Positions 57,222 through 64,000 of a stretch of 64,000 bases of DNA are shown here, one piece after another (the stretch's first letter is position 1; every line of letters begins with the position of its first letter). Location of the stretch: assembly GCA_947649125.1 (NCBI GenBank), contig CANSQL010000003.1, positions 1 to 64,000 on the forward strand. The letters run 5' to 3'. Origin of the DNA: an uncultured Erysipelotrichaceae bacterium (GTDB taxonomy: Bacteria > Bacillota_I > Bacilli_A > Erysipelotrichales > Erysipelotrichaceae). Below the pieces are notes generated by a model. That model worked only from the letters and a program-made list of their open reading frames with translations, did no database searches and was not told the DNA's origin. The position numbers and the translations under genes were made by a program.

Positions 57222-57250
57222 TTGTCTCAGCACTGTTTTTTTGATATGAT
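57222..57250 (+). promoter_or_regulatory. Promoter of the suf operon
   Basis: TTGTCT and TATGAT are separated by 17 bases, 34 bases before sufC. Confidence 0.65.
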
Positions 57251-57284
57251 ATACAAGGCTTATAAACAGAAAGAGGGTCTTTCC

Positions 57285-58109
57285 ATGACAACATTACAAA
57301 TAACGGATTTACATGTCGAGGTTGAGGGAAAAAAGATTTTAAAGGGTATCAATCTTTGTGTCAACAGCAATGAAACACATGCCCTGATGGGACCTAACGG
57401 TAACGGAAAATCTACCTTATTGGCAGCGATTATGGGAAATCCGAAATATACGGTGACTAAAGGAAGCATTACCTTAGACGGTAAGGATGTCTTGACGATG
57501 GCGGTCGATGAGCGAAGTCGTGCAGGCTTGTTTTTAGGGATGCAGTATCCAAGTGAAATCAGCGGTGTTACCAATTCCGATTTTTTACGTGCAGCCGTAA
57601 ATGCACGCAGAGAGCGTCCGATTCCGTTGTTTCAGTTTATTAAGGAAATGGAACAGGCGGTTGCCGATATGGAAATGAAAAGCGATCTTGCGCATCGGTT
57701 TTTAAACGAGGGCTTTTCCGGCGGTGAGAAAAAACGCAATGAAATTGTCCAGATGAAGCTGTTGAAGCCGTCTTTGGCAATGCTTGATGAAATTGACAGC
57801 GGTTTAGATGTCGATGCCTTGAAGCTTGTTGCGGATGCATTATTGGATATTCAGGCGCAGCAGCAGACGGGACTTTTGGTCGTTTCTCATTATGAGCGCT
57901 TTTATGATTTACTGAAGCCGACACATGCGCATGTATTGATCGATGGTAAAATCGTATTGAGCGGCGATGCGTCCTTGATCAATAAAATTGATGCACAGGG
58001 CTATGACTGGATTGAAAATGAGCTTGGTATCAAAGCGGCAGAGGAAGTAAAGACGAAGCAAAATGCCGGAGTGCTCGGCGTATGTCATGCTTCAAAAAAG
58101 GGAGCCTGA
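57285..58109 (+). CDS. sufC: Fe-S assembly ATPase SufC
   Basis: ABC-type ATPase of the SufBCD scaffold. Walker A GPNGNGKST is near residue 38, the Q-loop region is MQYPSEISGVTN, signature FSGGEKKRNE, Walker B LAMLDEIDSGLD, and switch His VSHYERF. It has 274 residues, about 20 longer than usual at the C-terminus (KQNAGVLGVCHASKKGA). ATG 57285 follows AGAGGG; the track start at 57222 lies in the promoter. First gene of sufCDSUB. Confidence 0.95.
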   Translation: MTTLQITDLHVEVEGKKILKGINLCVNSNETHALMGPNGNGKSTLLAAIMGNPKYTVTKGSITLDGKDVLTMAVDERSRAGLFLGMQYPSEISGVTNSDFLRAAVNARRERPIPLFQFIKEMEQAVADMEMKSDLAHRFLNEGFSGGEKKRNEIVQMKLLKPSLAMLDEIDSGLDVDALKLVADALLDIQAQQQTGLLVVSHYERFYDLLKPTHAHVLIDGKIVLSGDASLINKIDAQGYDWIENELGIKAAEEVKTKQNAGVLGVCHASKKGA

Positions 58110-58110
58110 T

Positions 58111-58920
58111 ATGAAGGAAATCACGAGTAAAAATGCAAATGTTCAGCTGAATAACGGCTTTGAAACGCTTTCGCTGCATCTGCATAAGACAATGTGTTTA
58201 ACGCTGAATGCAGACAAAGGCACAAACGCTGAAATGCTTATTACATATGATGGGACACAGGCTGATTTGCATATCGATGTGAATGCAGCGGATGACTGTG
58301 AAGTGCGGCTTTTGTTTTGGAGTGAAATGAATGAGACGACACGCTTTGAGTTGACAATTAATGCGCAAAATAACAGTAAGGTTCATATCGGAATCGCTGA
58401 TTTACAGTCATCAGAGGCTGATTATCGCATCAAGGCAATGCTTTGTCATGAGGGTGCTGAGGTCAATGTAACAAGCGCATGTCTTGCCTGTCATAAGCAT
58501 TGGCTGATGCATATGGAGCATCAAAAGGCGCATACGAATTCCTTGATGAAAAACTTTGCGGTTACCTTAGAAAATGGGGATTATCGCATGGAAGCCTGCG
58601 GGGCGATTCAAAAGGGTGCCTATGAATGCAGTTCCCATCAGGCAAGCCGTGTATTGACAATGAGTGAGAATCATCAATGTGAGGTAATACCGTTGCTGCT
58701 GATTGATGAAAATGAGGTAAAGGCCTCTCATGCGACTACGGTAGGACAGCCTGATGAAGGTCAGCTCTACTATTTAAAATCGCGCGGACTCAGTACAAAA
58801 CATGCGTTGGGACTGCTTAAACTCGGCTATCTGCTGCCGATTACTGAGATCATAAGCGATGCGCAAATACAAAAACAGCTGCGTATGCAGATTGAGGAAA
58901 AGGTGATGAAGCATGATTGA
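58111..58920 (+). CDS. sufD: Short SufD-like Fe-S scaffold protein
   Basis: A 269-residue SufB/SufD-family protein. The C-terminal half has the family end SRGLSTKHALGLLKLGYLLPI, and HATTVGQPDEGQLYYLKSRG corresponds to the SufD core. Most SufD proteins are about 420 residues, so the N-terminal helical domain and part of the beta-helix are missing while the frame is intact. GGGAG lies just before ATG 58111; the track start at 58063 is inside sufC. It overlaps sufS by eight bases. Confidence 0.85.
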   Translation: MKEITSKNANVQLNNGFETLSLHLHKTMCLTLNADKGTNAEMLITYDGTQADLHIDVNAADDCEVRLLFWSEMNETTRFELTINAQNNSKVHIGIADLQSSEADYRIKAMLCHEGAEVNVTSACLACHKHWLMHMEHQKAHTNSLMKNFAVTLENGDYRMEACGAIQKGAYECSSHQASRVLTMSENHQCEVIPLLLIDENEVKASHATTVGQPDEGQLYYLKSRGLSTKHALGLLKLGYLLPITEIISDAQIQKQLRMQIEEKVMKHD

Positions 58921-60145
58921 TATTACCGGTATTCGTCGAGATTTTCCGATGTTGAATCATAAACAAATGCAGTCGCATGATCTGATATATTTTGATAACG
59001 GGGCAACGACCTTTAAGCCGCAGGCGGTCATAGATGCGATAACCTATTATTATACGGATTTATCCTGTAATGCCCATCGCGGTGATTATGAGCTTGCATA
59101 TCGCTTGGATCAGGCATTTGAGGAAGCCAGAGCGAGTGCTGCTGCCTTCATTCATGCGAGTGAGCGGGAAATTGTATTTACCTCAGGTGCCAGTGAGGGC
59201 TTGAATCTTGTTGCACAGGGCTACGGCAGAAAGTTTTTGCGTGAAGGCGATATCGTCTTAAGCACGGAGGCTGAGCATGCCTCATGTATCCTGCCGTGGA
59301 TGCGCGCTTGTGAGGAAACAGGTGCTGTATTGGAGTATATTCCGTTGGATGAACAGGGCAGAGTCGGTATGGAAGCGGTCGCGGAGATGATGAATGAGAA
59401 TGTGAAGGTCATCGTTTTGGCACAGATTTCCAATGTGCTCGGCTATGAAGCTCCGATTCGTGAAATCTGCGCTCTTGCTCATCGGTACGGAGCCATTGTC
59501 GTTGTTGACGGGGCACAGAGTGTTCCGCATCTGCCGATTGATGTTACTGAGCTTGATTGTGATTTTTTGGCTTTCAGTGCTCATAAAATGTGCGGTCCGA
59601 CGGGAATTGGTGTGTTATACGGCAAATATGCGCTGCTTGATGCAATGGACCCGTTGTATTTAGGCGGCGGAAGTAATGCACGCTTTGATATGTGCGGTAA
59701 TATCCTGTTAAAACAGCCGCCGTATAAATTCGAAAGCGGAACGGCCAATATTGCTGGAATCCTCGGTATGAAAGCGGCAATCGATTATTTATCGCAAATC
59801 GGAATGGAACAGATTCATGCGTATGAGCAGCAGCTGCATCGTCAGATGGTTGACGGACTGCAGCGTTTGGATAATATTCATATTTATAATGCGGATGCGG
59901 ACGGAGCAATCGTTACCTTCAATGTCAAGGATGTATTCGCACAGGATGCCGCTACGTATTTCAGTGCCCACGGCGTTGCGGTGCGTAGCGGTCAGCATTG
60001 CGCCAAGCTGCTCAGTGAAAAATTAAATACGAGCGCAACGGTTCGCGCATCGCTGTATTTTTATAACGATACTCAAGAAATCAAGCGTTTTTTGGCATTG
60101 GCTGCCGAAGCTGATATGAAAACATGCTTAGATGTTTATTTTTAA
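58913..60145 (+). CDS. sufS: Cysteine desulfurase SufS
   Basis: PLP enzyme that takes sulfur from cysteine for Fe-S assembly. FDNGATTFKP is near the start, then TSGASEGLN, the PLP-binding SAHKMCGPTGIG with catalytic Lys near residue 224, and the sulfur-carrying Cys in RSGQHCAKLL near 364. Length is 410 residues, class II desulfurase. It passes sulfur to SufU, encoded next. Confidence 0.96.
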   Translation: MIDITGIRRDFPMLNHKQMQSHDLIYFDNGATTFKPQAVIDAITYYYTDLSCNAHRGDYELAYRLDQAFEEARASAAAFIHASEREIVFTSGASEGLNLVAQGYGRKFLREGDIVLSTEAEHASCILPWMRACEETGAVLEYIPLDEQGRVGMEAVAEMMNENVKVIVLAQISNVLGYEAPIREICALAHRYGAIVVVDGAQSVPHLPIDVTELDCDFLAFSAHKMCGPTGIGVLYGKYALLDAMDPLYLGGGSNARFDMCGNILLKQPPYKFESGTANIAGILGMKAAIDYLSQIGMEQIHAYEQQLHRQMVDGLQRLDNIHIYNADADGAIVTFNVKDVFAQDAATYFSAHGVAVRSGQHCAKLLSEKLNTSATVRASLYFYNDTQEIKRFLALAAEADMKTCLDVYF

Positions 60146-60157
60146 AGGAGGGATTTG

Positions 60158-60604
60158 ATGTCAGAGCTAATCCATGATCCGATGATATTACGTCAAATTA
60201 TTATGGATCATTATGAATATCCGCGAAATCATGAATTAAGCGATGAGGAGGGCTATGTGTCGAAGCATATGGCCTCTGCCTCATGTATTGATGATATTTA
60301 TGTACAGGCCAAGCTGAAGGATGATGTGATTGAGGATATCCGCTTTGATGGGGTTGCCTGTACGATTTCCACAGCCTCGACCTCAATTATGAGCGAGCTG
60401 TTACAGGGGAAAACAACGAGTGAGGCAAGAAAGATCATTGACGCATATTACGCAATGATCAACAATGAGCCCTATGATGATGAATTACTGCAGGAGGCGA
60501 TTGCTTTCCATACGGTAGGAAAACAAGCCAATCGCATTAAATGCGCTACCATCGGATGGGAAGCGATGAAGCAGATTATTGAAGACGGTGAAGCCCATGA
60601 ATAA
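60158..60604 (+). CDS. sufU: Zinc-dependent sulfur carrier SufU
   Basis: Accepts sulfur from SufS in Gram-positive SUF systems. The zinc ligands are visible: Cys and Asp in ASCIDDI (CGD in B. subtilis), Cys in [10 protein letters not shown], and Cys in [12 protein letters not shown]. 148 residues from ATG 60158, which follows AAGGAGGG; the track's 60155 start is one codon early. It overlaps sufB by eight bases. Confidence 0.94.
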   Translation: MSELIHDPMILRQIIMDHYEYPRNHELSDEEGYVSKHMASASCIDDIYVQAKLKDDVIEDIRFDGVACTISTASTSIMSELLQGKTTSEARKIIDAYYAMINNEPYDDELLQEAIAFHTVGKQANRIKCATIGWEAMKQIIEDGEAHE

Positions 60605-61997
60605 TAACGATATCCTTAAGCAGGAGGAATACAAATACGGCTTCCATGATGAGGATGTATCCGTATATAAAACCAAAAAGGGCTTGACAAGGGAAACGGT
60701 AATTGAAATATCAAGGCTGAAACAAGAGCCGAAATGGATGCTGGAGAAGCGGTTAGCCGCATACGATGCTTTTTGCGAAATGCCGATTCAGACATGGGGA
60801 CCTGATGTCAGCAATATTGATTTTGATGAATATACATATTATATCAAGCCGAGTGAACAGGGCAAACAGAATTGGGACGAGGTTCCCGAAACAATCAAGA
60901 ATACGTTTGATAAGCTTGGCATTCCCGAGGCAGAGGCGAAATACTTATCCGGTGTAACGACGCAGTATGAAAGTGAAGCTGTTTATCATAATATGCTTGA
61001 TGAGGTCAAGGAAAAGGGGATAATCTTTTTAGATACGGACAGCGCATTGAAGCAGGTGCCTGATTTGTTTCAGAAATATTTCGGTAAGCTCGTCTCTTAT
61101 CGCGATAATAAGTTTGCGGCCTTAAACAGCTGTGTATGGTCGGGCGGAAGCTTTATTTATATCCCGAAAAACGTAAAGCTGGATAAGCCGTTACAATCGT
61201 ATTTCCGCATCAATTCCCAGTCGATGGGACAGTTTGAGCGAACGATGATCATTGTCGATGACGGTGCAGAGGTGCATTATGTAGAGGGGTGTACCGCACC
61301 GACGTATTCTAAGGATTCCCTTCATGCGGCAGTGGTGGAAATCTATGTCGGCAAGCATGCGAAATGTCGCTACAGTACGGTACAAAACTGGTCGGGCAAT
61401 ATTTTGAATCTTGTCACAAAGCGTGCAACAGTCGATGATTACGGTGTGATGGAATGGATCGACGGCAATATCGGTTCCCATGTGACAATGAAATATCCCG
61501 CCTGCGTGTTGAAGGGGACAGGTGCTCGCGGCATGACGATTTCGATTGCCGTTGCCGGGGCCGACCAAATTCAGGATGCCGGGGCAAAGATGATTCATCT
61601 CGGTGAGCATACAAGCTCTACCATTATATCGAAGTCGGTTTCTCGCCGAGGCGGTGAGGTGAACTATCGCGGCTTGATTCAGCACGGAAAGCAGGCTCAT
61701 TATGCCAAAAGCAAGGTTGAATGTGATACGCTTATTCTTGATAAGCAATCTCGCAGCGATACCGTTCCGACGAATATTTCAAGAAATAAAACGAGTCAGA
61801 TTGAGCATGAGGCAACCGTATCCAATATTTCTGAGGAACAGCTGTTTTATTTAATGAGCCGCGGCTTAACAAGAGGCGCCGCTACGGAAATGATCGTGAT
61901 GGGCTTTTTAGAGCCGTTCACCAGAGAGCTGCCGATGGAATATGCGGTGGAGCTGAATCAGCTGTTAAAGCTGGATATGAGTGATTCCATTGGATAA
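60597..61997 (+). CDS. sufB: Fe-S scaffold protein SufB
   Basis: Main scaffold on which clusters are built, 466 residues. Family segments are [66 protein letters not shown], and the C-terminal [21 protein letters not shown]. Full length, unlike its partner SufD. ATG 60597 follows GACGGTG, coupled to sufU. The end overlaps the cyclo-ligase gene by 17 bases. Confidence 0.96.
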   Translation: MNNNDILKQEEYKYGFHDEDVSVYKTKKGLTRETVIEISRLKQEPKWMLEKRLAAYDAFCEMPIQTWGPDVSNIDFDEYTYYIKPSEQGKQNWDEVPETIKNTFDKLGIPEAEAKYLSGVTTQYESEAVYHNMLDEVKEKGIIFLDTDSALKQVPDLFQKYFGKLVSYRDNKFAALNSCVWSGGSFIYIPKNVKLDKPLQSYFRINSQSMGQFERTMIIVDDGAEVHYVEGCTAPTYSKDSLHAAVVEIYVGKHAKCRYSTVQNWSGNILNLVTKRATVDDYGVMEWIDGNIGSHVTMKYPACVLKGTGARGMTISIAVAGADQIQDAGAKMIHLGEHTSSTIISKSVSRRGGEVNYRGLIQHGKQAHYAKSKVECDTLILDKQSRSDTVPTNISRNKTSQIEHEATVSNISEEQLFYLMSRGLTRGAATEMIVMGFLEPFTRELPMEYAVELNQLLKLDMSDSIG

Positions 61998-62586
61998 TCA
62001 GACAATTCGCAGGGCGAAGCTGAAGCAATGTAAGGCACTGTCAGAAGATCAGCGCAAGCGAAGCAGCCAAAGCATCGTGCGTGCCTGTCAAAGCTTCATT
62101 AGGGAACAAGAGGTCATAGGCTTATTTATGCCGCTTTCCTATGAGCCTGATATTACTTCGCTGTATGATGATAATCATAAGTATCATCGCTTTGCCTTGC
62201 CAAAGGTAACCTCAAAGACCGCAATGGATTTCGTAGAGTGGAATGAAACAACAGCGTTTCAAACGGGAGCCTTTGATATTACGGAGCCGGTAAATGCGAA
62301 TCGTATCGATCCCAAACGGCTTACACTGCTTTTTATCCCGCTTGTGGCTTTTAATCATCGCTGTGAGCGCTTAGGGCACGGAAACGGTTATTATGATCGT
62401 TATTTGAAGCAGACCGATGCGTTAAAAATCGGTGTTGCGTTCTCCGTTCAACAGGATGAGGAGCTGCAAAGCTTCGCGCATGATATCGCATTAGATGTAA
62501 TTATTACGGAACAGGCCTGTTTCTACAAGGAGAAACAGAGCAGGGCATATGAATGCTTTGAAGAAAATCATTTATTACAATCATAA
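61981..62586 (+). CDS. fthC: 5-formyltetrahydrofolate cyclo-ligase
   Basis: Converts 5-formyl-THF with ATP to 5,10-methenyl-THF, keeping the folate pool usable. [12 protein letters not shown] lies at the N-terminus, [25 protein letters not shown] (about 118-142) is the signature, and LDVIITE sits near the end. Length is 201 residues. GTG 61981 is the likely start, inside sufB. Joining the suf operon is unusual, but a metabolic link is not evident. Confidence 0.93.
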   Translation: MIPLDNQTIRRAKLKQCKALSEDQRKRSSQSIVRACQSFIREQEVIGLFMPLSYEPDITSLYDDNHKYHRFALPKVTSKTAMDFVEWNETTAFQTGAFDITEPVNANRIDPKRLTLLFIPLVAFNHRCERLGHGNGYYDRYLKQTDALKIGVAFSVQQDEELQSFAHDIALDVIITEQACFYKEKQSRAYECFEENHLLQS

Positions 62587-62593
62587 TAATAAC

Positions 62594-62622
62594 GATGACG
62601 GGGATATCCTGTCATCTTTTTA
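62594..62622 (+). terminator. Terminator of the suf operon
   Basis: GATGACGGG pairs with CCTGTCATC, followed by TTTTT. Confidence 0.85.
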
Positions 62623-62766
62623 TATAGAATGATGGTCGATGCTTTAAAAGTGCTTGATTTCGAAGCTTAGTAAAGCATAAGAATCGGCCTGTTTCTGCAG
62701 TTGTTTTTCATTTCTCATAAGGTTTTTTCAATTCCTGCAGGTATAGGTTCATTCCTTACAAGACTA

Positions 62767-62795
62767 TTGAAATAAGAGGCGTAATAGAGTAAAAT
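62767..62795 (+). promoter_or_regulatory. Promoter of the lipoprotein gene
   Basis: TTGAAA and TAAAAT are separated by 17 bases. The 140 bases before it, after the suf terminator, show no gene. The roughly 115-base leader after it has a small AAGGA/TCCTT hairpin. Confidence 0.55.
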
Positions 62796-62912
62796 ACCAT
62801 TGGCTGAGTGAATGAGTGAAGGTTGGAAGGACAAGGATTTCGTTCCTTTGATCGCTCAAATAATCACAGTTGATCAGATGTGGAAAGCTTAACAGATAGG
62901 AGACTTTTAAAT

Positions 62913-63533
62913 ATGAAAAAGAAAAAAATACGTTCTTTGTTGTGTTTCATGATGGCAGTGCTGATGTTGTCATTGACCGCTTGTTCGACAAGTGAGGAAG
63001 GCAGCGATGATAAAGAAGCAACAGAGGTATTACTGCCTGTCAGTATCGGCGGTATCGAAATCAAGGTGGGCGAGACAACGATTCAAAGCCTGTTGGATCA
63101 AGGGCTTGAGATTTCTTGGGTAGATGAAGAATATAATCGCATTGTTGTCGATCCGACTACAGAGCTGGAGGCAAAGACCTATTATACAGGCGGCAGCATC
63201 AATTTGAGTGATAATGTGTTTTTCAAGGTTTCTTTTGTGACAGATGAAAAGAAGGTTCCGTTAGGGGAAGCGGTCATTGCCTATATTGAACTGCATGTGT
63301 TGCCGGACGGCGATCAAAGTCTGCTTGACCAAATAGCCTTTGACGGTGTACCGTTTAAGGAAATGACGCAAAAAAAGGCAGTAGAGAGATATCCCGATTG
63401 GAGCGGTGATGAAATTATGTGGCTGAATTACGGCACGGATTATAAGTATCTTTTGACCTTTGATATTGCCACAGGTGATCTGACCGGCTTTACGGTAGAG
63501 CGTAATTACGATGTGGATTGGACCAAAAAATAA
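62913..63533 (+). CDS. Lipoprotein of unknown function
   Basis: A 206-residue secreted lipoprotein: MKKKKIRS, a hydrophobic stretch, and lipobox LTAC at about residue 22, followed by an acidic linker. The exported domain of about 175 residues, with GGIEIKVGETTIQSLLDQG near its start, has no known motif that I can name. The opening segment resembles small secreted proteins built on repeated beta strands. ATG 62913 follows AGGAG; the track start at 62880 is too early. It is a single gene from the promoter at 62767. Confidence 0.75.
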   Translation: MKKKKIRSLLCFMMAVLMLSLTACSTSEEGSDDKEATEVLLPVSIGGIEIKVGETTIQSLLDQGLEISWVDEEYNRIVVDPTTELEAKTYYTGGSINLSDNVFFKVSFVTDEKKVPLGEAVIAYIELHVLPDGDQSLLDQIAFDGVPFKEMTQKKAVERYPDWSGDEIMWLNYGTDYKYLLTFDIATGDLTGFTVERNYDVDWTKK

Positions 63534-63596
63534 AATCCTTTCGTTGATAAAGGCAGTAGGATTTACGGTGTTTGATTAATCGAATATACATTATGA

Positions 63597-63631
63597 AAAG
63601 CGTCTTTTCCTTGGAACGGACGTTTTTATTA
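63597..63631 (+). terminator. Terminator after the lipoprotein gene
   Basis: AAAAGCGTC pairs with GACGTTTTT with one bulge, followed by ATTAT. Confidence 0.6.
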
Positions 63632-63746
63632 TGATTAATGAGGAAAATAAATTGAAAGCGATTATTTTTATTGAACTGCTTTTCCCGTTGAAACCGTATG
63701 AATTCACCGTCTTCAACCACACTAAAAATAATCAGGAGTGATCGGC

Positions 63747-64000
63747 TTGGATAAACGAATGAAATTAAAATACTATTGCTTGAACTTTCTTGCCTTTGCG
63801 GCCATTTCAATGGTAAATACACAGATGATACCGTATTTGACCTCAGTCGGTTATGATGTGGTAGAACGAGGCTATATTTTGGCAGCGAATGCGATCGTGG
63901 CAATCATAGGACAGCTTGTTTTTGGTTATATCTGTGATAAATACAAAAAAATAAAGCCTTTTTTTGCGCTTGCTTATGCACTGCTTGTTATCAGTGCTTT
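63747..64000 (+). CDS. MFS transporter, 3' partial
   Basis: The first 84 codons of a membrane transporter that continues past the right edge and is missing from the ORF track. The TTG at 63747 is eight bases after AGGAG; the ATG at 63759 is too far from it. Three hydrophobic segments are visible (LNFLAFAAISMVNTQMIPYL, YILAANAIVAIIGQLVFGYI, FFALAYALLVISAF). GYICDKYKKIKP is the cytoplasmic loop 2-3 motif of the major facilitator superfamily. The layout recalls the LacY/MFS_1 group; the substrate is unknown. Confidence 0.8.
   Translation, partial: MDKRMKLKYYCLNFLAFAAISMVNTQMIPYLTSVGYDVVERGYILAANAIVAIIGQLVFGYICDKYKKIKPFFALAYALLVISA

Noticed and set aside
61191-61748. 185-residue minus-strand ORF within sufB
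   Set aside because: Antisense shadow of a well-conserved gene; no start signals.

Overview
The window is a gene-dense stretch of chromosome from a low-GC Gram-positive bacterium (Bacillota). Evidence: strong AGGAGG-type ribosome binding sites, a class B RNase P RNA of the Bacillus type, a T-box leader, a PyrR-type attenuator, RNase J, RecU, GpsB, RodZ and DnaD, and several neighbourhoods in the order known from Bacillus subtilis. The calcium-loop repeat surface protein at the left edge, the NadD-YqeK fusion and the SufCDSUB order suggest an Erysipelotrichia-like lineage; that placement is an inference. TGA is used as a stop, so the code is standard. No tRNA, rRNA, CRISPR array, intact insertion sequence or prophage was seen.

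Left part (1-11.3 kb): the 3' end of a repeat-rich surface protein, then a complete de novo pyrimidine operon pyrB-pyrC-carA-carB-pyrK-pyrD-pyrF-pyrE behind one PyrR-type attenuator. The eight genes overlap or nearly touch, end at a bidirectional terminator, and together convert bicarbonate, a nitrogen donor, ATP, aspartate and PRPP to UMP. The carbamoyl-phosphate synthetase small subunit has lost both the nucleophilic Cys and the catalytic His of its glutaminase site, so the enzyme may depend on free ammonia.

11.3-21.1 kb: accessory and poorly known genes. These are a lipoprotein, a YjjG-like HAD phosphatase overlapping a SPL-type radical SAM protein, an ABC-FtsX exporter behind a palindromic operator, an AlbA_2/winged-helix protein whose promoter carries three CGGTTCA sites, an AI-2E-type membrane protein, a GNAT protein and an unknown protein.

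21.2-35.5 kb: housekeeping blocks. yqeG-yqeH-yhbY-nadD/yqeK-rsfS-yqeM-mtnN serves ribosome assembly and NAD synthesis. ypmB-dnaD-nth converges on recU-ponA, and gpsB-rnpB follows. rodZ-pgsA-cinA(C-terminal domain)-recA completes the block.

35.5-48.8 kb: an rRNA methyltransferase, an orphan A24 prepilin peptidase, T-box-controlled pheST, a divergent metallophosphoesterase, RNase J, peptide deformylase, an FtsW/RodA protein, rsmD-coaD, two small unknown proteins and a HIT protein.

48.9-64 kb: a phosphate regulon pstSCAB-phoPR behind PhoP-box-like TTAACA repeats, without phoU. Next come two tandem parvulin-type foldases on the minus strand, the sufCDSUB iron-sulfur assembly operon ending in 5-formyl-THF cyclo-ligase, a lipoprotein, and the start of an MFS transporter that runs off the right edge and is absent from the ORF track.
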